Under the pieces are notes generated by a model. It was given only the letters and a program-made list of their open reading frames with translations, made no database searches and was not told the DNA's origin. Shown piece after piece: positions 1 to 12,601 of a stretch of 64,000 bases of DNA; the stretch's first letter is position 1, and every line of letters begins with the position of its first letter. The stretch lies in the NCBI GenBank assembly GCA_022113835.1, contig JAILWY010000010.1:7465501-7529500 (forward strand), read 5' to 3'. Origin of the DNA: Atopsyche davidsoni. Taxonomy: Eukaryota > Arthropoda > Insecta > Trichoptera > Hydrobiosidae. The position numbers and the translations under genes are program-made.

Positions 1-699
1 CAAACCAGAAAACATATTTAATATAATAAATGTATAGGTTAACCTGAATTTAAATGTACGTTAATTAAATATGAATAAGTGTTTTAATGACCTATGGTGC
101 AACTTCAGGAAGCGTTTTCCAAACTGAAAGCCAAATGTTCGTTTGAAAATACTTGTTTATTTCATTTAACGTGTTTGTGAAAAAGTTTTGTCCAATTTTA
201 ATTGGCTGGCTTATGCATTTGGCCAGGGAAAATATTACGAGATGGAATACAGACTTGTCATCGGTGTGCAGTCTATATGTGTACCAATAAAAAACCTCTT
301 TTATTTTAATTAAGAACTCAAATATAAATAAAACTTACTTTACCAAAATTTACTTAGATCCTATATGCAGATTTTATAAACAATGTTCACAGATGAATTG
401 TCGATAAAAAATAATTTGATGCGCTATTGAAAAAAAAGTGACCGAACGATTTAAAAAATATGTTGTCTGTTGGAATAAGTATGCATTAGTGCTGGAATAA
501 TCCTATAAATATATTTGCTTTCAGATAAAATTGTCTATACACAACTACGTGCGTTCAAATTTTTAAAAGGATATATCAACATCAGTTCTCAAAAATAGAA
601 ATTTTTGAAGCAATTCTGTGAGAACGTAAATATTTTCAAAGCATTTCATTGAACTCTGACGGCAACGACATGATAAATCAAATTTTAATTTTGATACTT

Positions 700-930
700 T
701 CTTGCTAAAGGAAGCTCGCTGAAATAACGAAGCGCTGGCGCTGGTCATCACCTGGGCGGCTGGGGTGCGCATCGGAACGTCAAAGCTTAATAGGATAATT
801 TTTCAACCATTAAAAAATACAGACAGAGACTGGAAATGTTTCGCATATAGCTTTGACCATCGCTACCCCATCATGAACACGGCGCAGGTTTTCCAGCTCC
901 CCTCAAAGAGGGGTTGATAAAATCGAGGTA
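700..930. other. GC-elevated island with small perfect hairpin
   Basis: This is a non-repetitive island of higher GC inside AT-rich DNA. A perfect hairpin lies at 899-913, with arms CCCCTC and GAGGGG and a three-base AAA loop. No frame looks coding. It could be a conserved regulatory element, but conservation cannot be seen from one sequence. Confidence 0.3.
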
Positions 931-2124
931 TTCAAAGCTTCCTATTTGAGTGTAATTACAAGTGATACTCGAATACATAGTTGGCTTCAAATGCAGGCAG
1001 GGTAGTTTGTGAAATAAAGTTTGATTTTTTTTTCACAATTTTAATTTAAAATAAAATGTTGAAGAAACAGAATCGTTAGTTTTAAATTAGTTTGAAAAAA
1101 CTTGAGAAAATTTAATCTGTTCAAAATAACAGAATTTTGCCATTTAAAGAATGTTGGTCTAAACAAATATTATATTATTTTTTTATCAAATGAAATTATC
1201 AATTTGAATATATTTATCAATTTGAAAATATTAATTGTATTTCGTGGTTTTTAACACTCTTTTTATTTATTTCTGCTGATGGTGAAAAAAATAATTATAT
1301 TAACTTATAGCAGAAGCCTAATTTCATAAATATGTCGTTGTTAAAACATACAATTTATAAAAAGAAAATTTCACCCTCCCATGTGCATCATAAGTAATTA
1401 AGTTCATCCTGTATTCAGTTAAATATAAGTAGAAAATACATTGCAATATATTTTATTATTTAAAATAAACAATCAAATACAAATGCACTTTGTGTGGAAA
1501 TTGGAAAAACTAAGCAGCGAACAAAGAAAAGTAAAGAAATAAAATATTTCCATCGGGTGCGATATCTTTGTTAGCAAGTCCTGCGATTAAAGTAGATTGA
1601 ATCCAGGAGCAATGCGTTGTTGTCGTGTTCCACCTTAATCCTTTGGGGATTTGGCCTGATAGAATTCCTATAAGAATAAAATGCCGGTTTAAAGTCCACT
1701 GCATAAACCCTCTGTAAGGAATCGCAGGAGCTAAGCGCATTTACGGAGACTAGGTAATACGATCTCCTTGGCTAAGACTTTTGTAGTTTTTTTTTAAATA
1801 ATGCTTGCAAATTATATTTCGGTTGATATTTAAATATATTTTTATTATTATGATTTTGTTACAAATTAACATACACCAAGCTAAAAAATATATTAAAGTG
1901 GTCGAATAAGTGAAATGATACCATTTAACTCTTTGTATTGATGAAGTGCTGTGATTGGACATGGTGCTCGGCGTGGTTATCATTCAGAAAGAAAACGTCT
2001 GGTCGAAGAGTGAATGGACTGCGGCTAAAGACGATAACGATAACGATAAAATAGAGACGAGTTGAATTATAAGTCGGTTGTATTAATCTGTAAATAATAT
2101 CAGATAGACCTGAAATGTTGGCAT

Positions 2125-2454
2125 TTGCCCAGACTAATTAGGGAACTTATGAGGGATGAAGCTCTTTCCGCAAGTAATTCAGGATACATATCGCATTTCA
2201 AGCAAACAAACACGCAGACGGCTACTGCGCCACAGGTAGGTATGTTATTGCCACTGAATGAAGTAGGTACTAATACCGCTCTCGTCGAATTTTTGCCCTA
2301 CGTCTGTAGGGGGAATAACACCCTTTTATGCGTGTTGTTATGGCGAGGGTGGCTCACTGGAGGGATGGTTTATGTACCTCTCATTTCATTAAAATATCGG
2401 ATGCGAATTTCAAGCCTGGAGAATTTCGATCGCGCTATCGCGAGTATACTCTAA
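2125..2454 (+). other. GC-elevated island with a 109-codon open frame and an internal splice-donor-like site
   Basis: The plus strand stays open for 109 codons, and a strong donor-like CAG|GTAGGT lies near 2235. The translation has no domain, signal peptide or compositional sign of coding that I recognise, and no matching acceptor is evident. The start given for this frame is not an ATG. I treat it as a candidate noncoding element whose open frame arose by chance. Confidence 0.15.
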
Positions 2455-3794
2455 TATACTTTGATTACAATATACTCGTAATAGCCTTATAAAATTTAAA
2501 CCTTATTGGTTTATTTTTTAATAATAATTTCGAAAGAAAATAAAAATTTATTTAATCAAAGAACGCTTAGGATAATATCACGATTCGATATTTATTTCCA
2601 TTTCTGCACTATTTTCAAATTAAAGTCTGAGGCAAAAATATCAAAGAATTATTCAGTAAAATTTTATTTTTTTTACTTGTGTTTTTTTCTAAGATTCGGG
2701 CTCGGTCGACTCCAGGCAAAAACTTTCGGAATGAAAATATGTATTTTTCTGCGAGTTTGACGTGCGACTTGTTTTCTTTTCTGTGATATATTATTCCTCC
2801 TTCAGAAATTGATTTTGTTAATATGATAATGCTGACTTCCATTTCCAATTCAAGTTTCATACGTGACAAAAACTTCACTATCCCTACTTGAAAAGGAACA
2901 AATAGCCTGGCGAACGTATAAAGCAAATCACCATGTAGCAAAGCAGGCATAAATATATCAAATAATGTGTTGTTCTCCTTTTGTTATTACGAAATGTCGA
3001 AAATATGTAAATAGGGTACACAGAATGGAACATTTATGTAAATAGCATTATTGCCCGGTGAAATATTGTAATATATGTATGTCCGTGCCCACAGACACAC
3101 GAAAATGCCTCCATGTGTACATTGTTGAAGCCGGAATATGAATTCCTGCATACTGTTGAGCAAACATTTAAAATAATATAATAGATAAACTGTTCAATTT
3201 ATTCGAATGGCTACACGATTTTTTAAAAAAATAACAAATTTAATTATTGCATGTGTTACTAACTTTCTGAATAAATATGCATGTATGCCTCGGCGCTCGC
3301 CGCTGTACAGTGAAAGTACAGAGCAAAGTACTTTTATATAACCTTAAAAAAAATAGATCTTGTAAACTAGAGATTTAAATCATAGTCATAATTTTTATAA
3401 AATATAATCATAATGTAAAATTAAATATTTCTATGGTAATCCTATTTGACCGGGTAAATTCCTTAACCAGCTAGCTAATGATGCCATTTCTTCATTCAAA
3501 ACTGATTGCATGGGTGATCGTATTGACAAATCTGACTTATAAATAGAAAATTATGAATAAACAAAAATAATGTAAATTAAAAGTACGCATCATTCACTCC
3601 GATATTAGTACAGTGTATGCTATTGTAAGGTAAACAGGGAGAATTCTTAAGTAGGTGTAAAATACGTAAGTCTGGCCATATTTTAAAGTTGTTCTGAAAC
3701 AATACTTATCTCGAAAGTGTTTAATGAAACCGCATTCTCTTTAATAAAGTCTCTTCGTATCACACGCCGTAACATATTTACTTTGGCGCATATT

Positions 3795-3910
3795 CTAACA
3801 TATTCAGAGAGGGAGCCGGCGCCGAGTGCACCTCCCCCGCGCCGTATAATGAAACACTGGGCGCGCCCGAGCTGGAGAATGGGCGCAGTCCCAGCCCACA
3901 AGTGTCGTAC
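3795..3910. other. GC-rich island carrying shared 10-mer ACACTGGGCG
   Basis: This is a short, very GC-rich block in AT-rich surroundings. It holds ACACTGGGCG at 3854-3863, a word that recurs exactly at 21393-21402 and 58606-58615 inside two other islands. Overlapping short open frames on both strands are not supported as coding. A regulatory role is inferred. Confidence 0.3.
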
Positions 3911-4859
3911 AGTCATTTTGTTTTGGTAATAAAAGCGAATTTCACTGTTCTCGTGGCCATGAATTCATGACATAAATCTGTTCACCTAGATTATGATGTA
4001 TATTTTTGGATACCGCCAGCATACCCGTAGAAGGGATTAGGTATTCCCTAAATTGTGTCATAACAAAATTTATGTTTTTTAAGGTAGTAAGTGATGTCAT
4101 ATAAAGTAATCTATATTTTGAATATTGTTTTATTCATATTTACGCAGTCAGTTACAGTGAACTGGGAGAAGCATACATAAAGGAAAACACAAAAAATACC
4201 ACTTTACACATAAGTTTTGCAAATTTGGAATTATTCGACGATTTTAAGAGTACATTAAAACCACGCTATTTTAATTTTAAATAAAAATTTGCATTTTCTG
4301 AAACGTTGATTACATAAGATCTTCGTGAATAAGAGCAATTGTTTGAATTGCACTCGAAAAGGTAGTGGAGTTTTTAAAAAGATATTCGATGAATAATGTC
4401 GGATTACCTCGAATCTCGGTAGTTGGTACTCGAAGAGCTGAAAAATGGACAGACAAAGATTATAAGAACTTATTTTTTTCAGCGAAAACAGCGAAATGAA
4501 GTTTAAGCTTTAACAAAAAATGATGCTTTTTAATATTAAAATTTATTCTAGAACAATAATTGATTTATAAAAATATACTTTTTAAGTTTGCACTGTACTA
4601 ATAAGTAATAGCATATGAAACATTTTAATGCATTAAAACTATAGTAATACACTTACTTAGCTAAAATTCATGACTGTTTGTCTTAAAGCGAAGGTTTGAT
4701 TTCGAACCACAGGGGTAAACACACGGCTTCCACAACCAGGCTTAATATCTTAGTACTGAGATTCGTACTTATTAATAATATCAAGTGAGCAATTTGGATC
4801 GGGAGTAAAACATACGATATAATCTGCTGTATAAAACAGAAAGCCTTGAAATAGTAGTT

Positions 4860-5090
4860 CCGGTGGCAAGTAAGTCACCTAGCTCTGCCTTCCTAGTTGT
4901 GGCATTTGGGGTAACTGATGCCTCCGCCCGGGCAGATCCCCGCCTCTATGTGTACCGTAATGTCGGGCTTATCCCGGGCGGGTACGCGCGTTAGGGGCGT
5001 TCAGGAGAGCGCCGGGGCACGAGGCGAGATCTCAATAACAGCGACAGGATCGGGGACCTGTGAGGAGCTTTGAAATCATCGTGGGGATCA
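4860..5090. other. GC-rich block, candidate regulatory element
   Basis: GC rises sharply here, with several CpG-rich runs around 4920-5030. A perfect donor hexamer GTAAGT sits at 4870-4875 on the plus strand, but no open frame leads into it. Just upstream, around 4690-4715, the minus strand reads GGTTCGAAATC, which has two mismatches to a tRNA-type B box and is too weak to call a SINE. Confidence 0.25.
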
Positions 5091-8000
5091 CAGTTGATAA
5101 CTTTTATTAAAGTTATTTCAATACTGTATTATTTGAAGTTATTAAATAATACGAGTTCTAACTAATTCAATCATATCGATCTACCGACGCAACGGTTTTT
5201 TTTTAATGAAAAAAGCAAATTTATAAGAATAGTTGTTTTTATACTAATTTATAATTATATTTCAAATAACATTTTAAATACAAGCAATAGTTAGTGCGAG
5301 GACTCTACCGATAATTGCATATGATACTACTTAACCAGATGTGTAATCAAGTTAGCACGAATGAGAGATATAGTTTAAAAAGACAACGACATATAATATT
5401 GATAAAGATGTGGTAGTGAAATGAGCCACTAGAGTTTCGTAAGTTCAAATATACCCCGCAACCACTTACTTTATTTGCTTTTTAGTTTTAAACTAAAATC
5501 ACTATGGATCTTACCCAAGTGTGATTGCTAATTCTCCTGGTACATGTATACCTACTTACAAATAATTTTATTTTCTTCTTCTTGATTCTCGATTGTTGAA
5601 GCTAAAAATATATTTTTATGGAAGTGAATTTTCCTCGCTAGCAGATAGTCTCGAGTGCTCGACAAACAATTCTATGATTTTCCCATTACCGAACCTAAAG
5701 CATTAGAGGCCAATGAAGTATTTGTTTTTTTAAAGTGATCATTTCACAGAGAGGACGAATAATGAATGCCTGCAGAATTTCTTTATTTGCCTTGTGTTCC
5801 TTAGAAATTTTTTGGAAGTTCAAAAGAGCTTTATTGTTTATTTCATCAACACGCCAAATTTGTTCACAGTTGAGGATGAATAAACTCTTAATTAAAATTA
5901 AATATACACAGGCTTCACCAAAACGAACCAATTGATTGTAATAATGTCCAAAATATTATTAACGATTGGTCAAAAATGATTATAAGGTAATTAAATTACT
6001 ATTGAATTCGTTAATTGCTAAATGGTTTAATAAAACGTTCATTGGATGCGCGACGTGTGGTTTGGTCAAATCCGCAATTCAATTTCAAATGATCTAATCG
6101 AAATATATTTTTTGTACTATCAGACACAACTTAATTCAAAGTATTAATAAAAAACCCCATATATATTTATATATTTAATATTTCGTTTTCAGCGTAGAAT
6201 TGAGTATTCACATATATTTAATGTTGGTTTATATTTATCTCTCTGCGGATAAGATTCAAACGTACGGTAAAGGGTCCCTTTATTGGCAGACACAATAAGA
6301 CGTCCAGATAAGTACCATGATTTGAAGTGACAGGTCTCATTTTCAATCAGGATTACACTAAGCAGATCTTTATATAAGCCTACACTTGTCTGAGAACTGA
6401 CAGTTGTGTAGGTGTAATATGGTGTCTATGGGGTGTATCATTTTATGTGGGTCGAATGTAATGTATTGGGAAATAGAAATTTTATACTTCAATGAGAAAC
6501 CAAAAAAAATTAACGAGTTTTTTTGGTATTTTCTGTATTTTTATTATATGGAATTTAAAATAGTCGACTTTTCCCTAACATTCTTTTATTTTGCTAACTT
6601 ATAAGTAGCAAAATATATGCGACAAAAATATCCCAAAAAATATTTTTTTATGTTAAAACCGGTTCTCAAATAAAATATTATTGTAATACAGAGAAACATT
6701 CTTCTTTTGATTTGGCAATTATTATACAGTCAAAAAGGAAAAAATATTGGCTATAATAATTGTTGATTTATGCAATCATTATCTTTTTGCCTAGATAAAA
6801 CGATACTACCAACAAAAACTAACTAAACGTAATATACTTACCAATCTTCGCCTTCAATTGAGATTAAAATGCATTTTATCATTAAGTGATTGTATAAAAA
6901 AATGGGAATGAATTACACGAGCACTAGCTATTTCAGCTACGACACGACGCTTTTCCCATCTCCGAGCAACAAGTCATCATTCTGAACACTGTCAGTGGTA
7001 CTACATTATCAATAAGTTGAGCTGGTTTTTTGTCTAGTGGTTTTATATTGATTGTATCAGGACTAAGATAAATGGCCACGGGAATATGTGAGTACCTTAG
7101 AATGCTATAGAAATAATTGTAAGCGTGGTAAAATATGTCCAGAATATCATGCACTTTATGGAAATTCGCTTTTATATGAAAAGATCATGAATATATAAAT
7201 TAGCAGACTTTGCGATATGTTTAGTTAGAGTCTATCTGTACATCTGCGACTGTTAGAAAATATACCACCTTTAATCAAAAACTACATCTAACTATTAAAT
7301 ACACGTTTGCATATGAAAGACCGGAAATTATTTTTTTTATTATATCAGTCTCAACAGTCATATATGCGACGAGAGTTTAATTATAATCGGAGAGATCCAG
7401 GCACTTAAACCAACTTTGGTAAAGTACTCGTTTTGCTTACGTAATCGAGACTCACCTCAACAGAAAATTGTGTGGCGTGAAGAGAATTATCAGGCATAAA
7501 ACTACTAGCAAAATTGAGTAAATTAACAGAAACATAGCTAGATACTAGTTTTTATTATTTGTTTGCTTGGACTTATAATAATATAAAACACATTCACGTT
7601 CAATCATACCAGATTTGGTAGATATTTTGTTACATTTAAAGCGTATTTTATACATCTTAAAGATAAAAAACAGACAATAGTTTCATTTGAGAATAACACA
7701 CTAAAAAAGACGTGCAAAGCACGTGTACCAATGTTTTGTTTTACAAGCAGTTGAAAATCATTTAATCAAAGAGACATTACAGTGAATGTTGACTCACGCA
7801 TACTGGAGTATTGTGGACAAGGGTTGTCCGAATAGTCTTTAGGGAAATACTGTGAATGTCTCAAATTATAAAACTTATTAAAATTCAATGCAGTAACAAC
7901 AATGCGCTTAGAATAGCGCATTGATTCCCGATTAAACGTTGAAAAAAAGCACTGAATTACCAATTCCATTATTTTATTAGTTATTAGTTTTAGTTACCAT

Positions 8001-9200
8001 ATTTCACAGCGACACAGTTACTGTTCATTCATTTCTATAAATAAGTAAATGTGCCGAATTCACAGTAGACACGCACATACACAAACACTTGTTCGCACAA
8101 CAATCACATAAAAGGTTCTTTATTTGTTTCAACACCATTTTCTTAAATATATTAAGCTTCTAAAGTATTACATCGTCCACATTAAAGAAACAACAGTGAA
8201 TACAACGTAAACCATAAACCCTAAAACACATTTTTTTAAATATTCACGCCCATAACTAGACATGAGCTCATGACATCGTTAGTTGGATCATGAGAGGTAT
8301 GAGCGTAAGGATAAGTTCAGGATTAACTTGCTTACAGCAAACTATTAGAGCAAGATTCCTGAGGCCTAAGTAGATGCCAGGCACTTCGCATAGCGTGAAT
8401 CGTCGTCCTAGAATCAAGTACTCCTGTTAATATAATTAGGTTTTTTAAGAGTTTATTTTATTAACATCAAATATATAAATAATATCTACGTAAAAAAAAG
8501 TACCATTTATCATAATCAATTTAAATGGGATAAAATAGGTCTACAATAAAGTAATACTGGGGCTAATATTGACCAAAAAGCCAACCCTGACGTGGAGTCT
8601 CTACACAGGCAGAAGTCTTTCCAACAATAAAGCTGTTTAGTGCCGAACAATGGGATTCCGTTTACGAGAATTTTCATATGTCACTAACTGGATCGTTTCG
8701 TTTTAACGATTTAAAACGACAATATTACAGCGATTATTTTTTTTCTAAAATACGAATATGTTGAATGTTGACACTCAAGATACAGTCGCAATTGTTATTA
8801 TCGGCATTTGAAAGTTAGATGCTCGTAATATTGCGACAGTAAATATAATATTCATTTTTTTACTAACATAATGCTGTTCAGTTACCTGTTAATGCCGTCT
8901 TGTGTCTTGGAAAAAAGGGATAATTGATATTTATAATTATAATTTTTAATATCAATAATCAATTCAAAAAACTACTAATAAATAGTTCCACTACTTGCAA
9001 TTTTAAGGAGTAAAATTTTTATATAATGTTAATAATTCCAAAGAGTGACCCGTTATTTTACTATTTACTCTAAATATTTACTTCTTGATTTTTATAATAA
9101 TGTATGTGTACAATTTTTATTGCCCCCTGTATTTTATACGTCAAATTCAAATAAGTATGTATGTGAAATTAATATCTGTGTACCCACGAATAAAATCTAT
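5091..9200. other. AT-rich background, nothing supported except one weak promoter candidate
   Basis: This stretch of about 4.1 kb has no open frame over 80 codons, no tandem repeat of note and no GC island comparable with those elsewhere. The only site picked out is the TATA/initiator pair at 6371-6405, listed separately. The word ACGTGC-AAA-GCACGT near 7710 is a small dyad with no further context. Confidence 0.6.
6371..6405 (+). promoter_or_regulatory. TATA plus initiator candidate
   Basis: TATATAAG lies at 6371-6378 and CAGTT at 6401-6405. If A at 6402 is the start, the TATA box begins at -31, the usual insect spacing. The base two before the A is not the consensus T. TGACAG at 6398-6403, a Homothorax/Meis-type word, overlaps the initiator. 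There is no supporting gene downstream, so this may be chance in AT-rich DNA. Confidence 0.15.
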
Positions 9201-9211
9201 TTTAATTTCAG

Positions 9212-9298
9212 GATCGCATGGCGGTTCTTCAGGTACTTCTAAAAGCTTTTTTGCTTGTCGCAATATTGAATCACCAATGTTGAGATTGGAAGCTATTG
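9212..9298 (+). CDS. Candidate internal micro-exon (29 codons), unproven
   Basis: A good acceptor, a T-rich run ending TTTCAG, precedes 9212, and a donor, GTACGT, follows 9298. The enclosed 87 bases are an exact multiple of three. One frame is open through both splice sites in phase 1, and its translation includes SHGGSSGTSKSFFACRN and then SPMLRLEAI. I recognise no family. A competing reading is an ATG at 9218 with a signal-peptide-like start (see finding). No flanking exons are visible, so it could equally be a chance pairing inside a regulatory island. Confidence 0.15.
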
Positions 9299-9520
9299 GT
9301 ACGTGATCAGAGTCTACCTGATCATCATCGTATTGATTCTAAATTGCAAAACCGACGCATTGGCTTCCCGGACGACGCACGACCTTTTGTGCTTCGGACG
9401 TGCGCGCTAATGGGGGACCACCAGGGTCGGCTGAGGACTAAAGAGACCAAGCTGGGGGGCAGCCGTCTAGGGCGCACCTCAAAGGAGGCTTTGAGAGAAT
9501 TGTGTCGATGAACATATTCT
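9284..9520 (+). other. GC-elevated island with shared 14-mer
   Basis: GC is clearly raised relative to both sides. The 14-mer GCTAATGGGGGACC sits at 9406-9419 and recurs exactly at 18680-18693. The plus strand is open from 9284 to a TGA at 9511, in the same frame as the ATG at 9218. The basic, proline- and arginine-rich translation is not recognised. A noncoding conserved element is the simpler reading. Confidence 0.3.
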
Positions 9521-10004
9521 GAATCAATTTAATTTTAAAAATTCTGCGGATAATTAATACATAATACAAAGTTTTCAAAACGTGCTTGATTTTATTTTAG
9601 TTATATTAGATGTGTACTAAGTATTTTCAGATGCATGAAGCATACATGTTTGTGCTTTTAATGAAAATTGAATTGCGAATTATCGTATATTTTAAAATGT
9701 ATAGTATGAACATACATATAAGCCGATAAAGAGCTTCTTTTGAGTAAAAGAATAAACCATCACTGGAAAAACTGATAATGATCTCGATATTAGTTGTTTT
9801 TTTTAATTATGAGAAATCGCAAAAAATTCTTAGTGCGTCGTAGCATAGGAGCTACTGAAATAAAAAGCCTTTTTATAGCCAGCATATGTATTCTGACAAT
9901 ACGCCAATGAGTTTACGGCACGCCATAGTAACTATAAATTTGAGAAATTTCCGGATATTCTACATAACTTGTAACGATATATTGTTTCCAAATAGAGCCA
10001 TATT

Positions 10005-10240
10005 TCGCAGGGGGCGTACACCCCAGACCTGCCCAAGGCCCCGGTCTGCGGCCGCCTGGCTCCACCTCTGCATGCTCTCTCCAAACAACCGTGAGATGTG
10101 TACACACTCTGCTCGGCGAAGGCGGCAGACCTTGGCTGCGGTGTGCCTTTGCGTCTTCTGTTACACGATACACAGCACATCGGCTTGCAATATGGGGGTG
10201 GATGTTTTTGATTGGCAAATGGTGTGATTAGATGGCACAG
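10005..10240. other. GC-elevated island, overlapping open frames on both strands
   Basis: This block is rich in CCCC and GGCCG words. Overlapping frames of about 100-150 codons are open on both strands. The longer minus-strand one, ending at 10381, includes the neighbouring AT/GT microsatellite, so it is unlikely to be coding. No domain is recognised. Confidence 0.2.
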
Positions 10241-10295
10241 CGGATTAGCCTTAAGCCCAAATTTTGACAAGGATATTTTACGTGTGAAATAATGG

Positions 10296-10337
10296 ACACA
10301 CAATATATATATATATATGTGTGTGTGTGTATATATA
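10296..10337. repeat. AC-(AT)n-(GT)n compound microsatellite
   Basis: A short ACACACA run leads into about eight AT units, then about six GT units, then AT again. The AC and GT flanks are complementary across the AT core, so the whole tract can fold on itself. Confidence 0.85.
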
Positions 10338-10589
10338 AGCATATATACGTATAAACAGCACAACACTATAAAAATAGACACAGCTAGCGGAAGGATTGGG
10401 TAAGTATCGGTGTGAAGTAATTAAAAGCAATTGTGTCTTTATCCGGCTTGTGAAGGCTCCAGTGTTGGCATTTATGTGACATGATTGTCACTTGATAAAA
10501 AAAATACTTTCGAATTTTTGAAAGTATCATATACTTGCATCTCGAGAATTGGAACTGTATTAGACAAATACGTAATTTGGACGTAACTT

Positions 10590-10935
10590 TTACGTTGTTG
10601 CGGCGTTCAGTGCTCCCCGTCGGTGGCGGTGGGTAGCTTTGGAGGTATGAGTGAGAGCTTAATTCGGGCACTACGCCACTGCTCGGTCGGTAATTGCAAT
10701 CACTATAATTAAATGTAGGGGCTTCCCTTTGTCATTGGCCCATTGGGCGACTCCTTGGGTCGATCAGGCACGAACCCGGGCGTGGGCTCGGACCGCCTCC
10801 GGTAACTGCTTCGATTGAGCGGTGGACAGCGACAATGAGCGGTCATTGCCTAAAGCTGCCTGTGCTGATCACTGCGTACATTTTACTCAATTGGCGACCG
10901 GTTGACGTAATGAGATTAAGGTTCGGCAGTAAATT
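10590..10935. other. Long GC-elevated island, candidate enhancer
   Basis: About 350 bases of high-complexity sequence with many CpGs and no repeat or sustained open frame. It holds a TAAT core near 10707 and a TGACGTAATGAG stretch near 10903-10914, which resembles a bZIP/homeodomain site. It is one of the clearest candidates for a conserved noncoding element. Confidence 0.35.
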
Positions 10936-11499
10936 ATGGCTGGATTCGATATACTAATAACCTCCTGTTAAATTGTGCTTGCTGCAAGTATCTACGGGGT
11001 AAGTATCTTTCGAATGTCTACTTGCTGAGAATTACAGATAATGTTATGCTTTATTTTTTAAGTGGTAACTTTTTGGTGAGCCTATTTTCAGGTTTCAAAC
11101 ACATATTAATATTTAACGTTAGCATGGAATTATGAATACACAAGCGATATTTTGAAATTAAATATAAGACATAATCTGTGTCGTAGAAAAATAGATTTAC
11201 TTATTGTTACGTTTTGATTGATTTTATGAAAATACTGATTTTGGATACTACCATTTGAGGGTGTAGATGATATATCGACTTATGTAATAGAATACATGCA
11301 ACTAAGCTTAATCGGTTTAATTGGTTTGAGAATCTCAAACCAAAATTAATAATTGAATAACTTATAAACGTCGAAACTGAAATAGTATTGAAGTATAATT
11401 GGATATAGTCGTTTATTTTTTAGATTGAGTGTTTATATTTACTAGATGCTTGGTTGTTTTTAATTATTGAACTTTACCAATCTGTGTAATTGAATGAAT

Positions 11500-11710
11500 A
11501 CTTAGGATGTAGCGGAAACACAAATACGACGATCGAGTAATTCATCAGGTTGCGCTCCGCTACTACAAGTTTGGCTGTGTCCTCCCCTCGCCAATGTGTT
11601 CGCTGGTACGTCGTACCCCCTTGTTACCGAATTCGCTTTCCCTACCTAATGAAATGTCTGAGTCGTCCGCTCCAAACTCACCCTTAATAGCAATTTCAGG
11701 TAATTGTTAC
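11500..11710. other. GC-elevated island with 13-bp palindrome
   Basis: A perfect dyad GGTACG-T-CGTACC lies at 11605-11617 inside a pyrimidine-rich, CpG-bearing island. A donor-like TTTCAG|GTAATT occurs near 11695-11705, with no open frame into it. Confidence 0.3.
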
Positions 11711-12239
11711 TAAACGATTAATAGAATAATTAATCTTGTAATGGAAGCAAAGGTTGTGCGCGTTGAAAATTTAGCGTGATTCAGGGAAATGTTAATTCGT
11801 TTGCGTCAGCCGTGGAACTCACAGATTCTCAGTTAATGTATATTAGATTTTGCTGGGTGGTTTATTACTTTTGGATATATTTCTTATTTTTTGATAAAGA
11901 CAATAATCTTTTTCATATTGTAATAACAAGGTTTCAAAACATTAGAAGTATTAGTAGTGGGAGAAACCAAACTATGGTTTAAGTAAAAAATAAAGTTTAT
12001 TGGAATATATTATAAAAAAAACACTTGAGTGCAGTTGTAAACTTCTAAGAAAGATGTCTTGTAAAATTTTAAATATATAAAGTTAAATATGCAGCAAAAG
12101 TACATGGAGTATTTATTATACCGTATTTTCAGAAATTGCATATTAAATATGTATGATCAAATTGAATGAACTCGACAAAGCAAATAACAGAGCCCCGCTA
12201 AGGCTTTATGATGAAGAATTTTTTTGTAACTAATCAACA

Positions 12240-12375
12240 TTGTCGAGGCAACAAAGATTGCTTTGCACGCTAATGGACAAATCTTAATGGGGGATAATGG
12301 ACCTAACTGGGGAGGTTGGTGTGCGCCGGTACATGACGTACCCGATACAGGACCCGGCAGGAAAGAGATAATAAA
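12240..12375. promoter_or_regulatory. Island with three TAATGG homeodomain-type cores
   Basis: TAATGG occurs three times in 30 bases, at 12271-12276, 12285-12290 and 12295-12300. The middle one reads TTAATGGGGGA, close to the 14-mer shared by 9406 and 18680. TAAT cores are the standard contact of homeodomain proteins. Clustering in a GC-elevated island suggests a regulatory element, though binding is inferred only. Confidence 0.3.
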
Positions 12376-12532
12376 CGGGGTGGTTATGATGGTTTTGTCA
12401 CACAATTATTTATAAAAATTAATTCAATTAAAAAAAAATAGGTACAATTTTTAGATGTAAGCTTTCTTGGACGATGGTCGCTACGTTAGTAGCTCCAGCG
12501 AGACTTAAGCTTACGCATTCGTTTAAATCAAC

Positions 12533-12601
12533 TGATATCATTATGACCGCCTGGCCATAACGATATCAAAACTTGTCGTATGAGCCCACATACGACAAGT
12601 T
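12533..12601. other. Two adjacent stem-loops
   Basis: The first arm pair is 12533-12545 with 12556-12568 (TGATATCATTATG, one mismatch). It can extend inward by two C-G pairs past a mismatch. Immediately after it, 12570-12582 (AACTTGTCGTATG) pairs perfectly with 12589-12601 across a six-base loop. The word CGACAAGTTGTGA ending this structure recurs at 14156-14168. These stems are too short for a standard microRNA precursor. A degenerate small transposon is possible. Confidence 0.6.

Noticed and set aside
4022..4045. ACCCGTAGA word resembling the start of miR-10/miR-100
   Set aside because: Agreement stops after about ten bases and no precursor-length hairpin forms.
9932..10381. 149-codon minus-strand frame
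   Set aside because: Its start lies in the AT/GT microsatellite, giving a Tyr-Ile-Thr-His-rich leader, and other frames over the same bases are also open.
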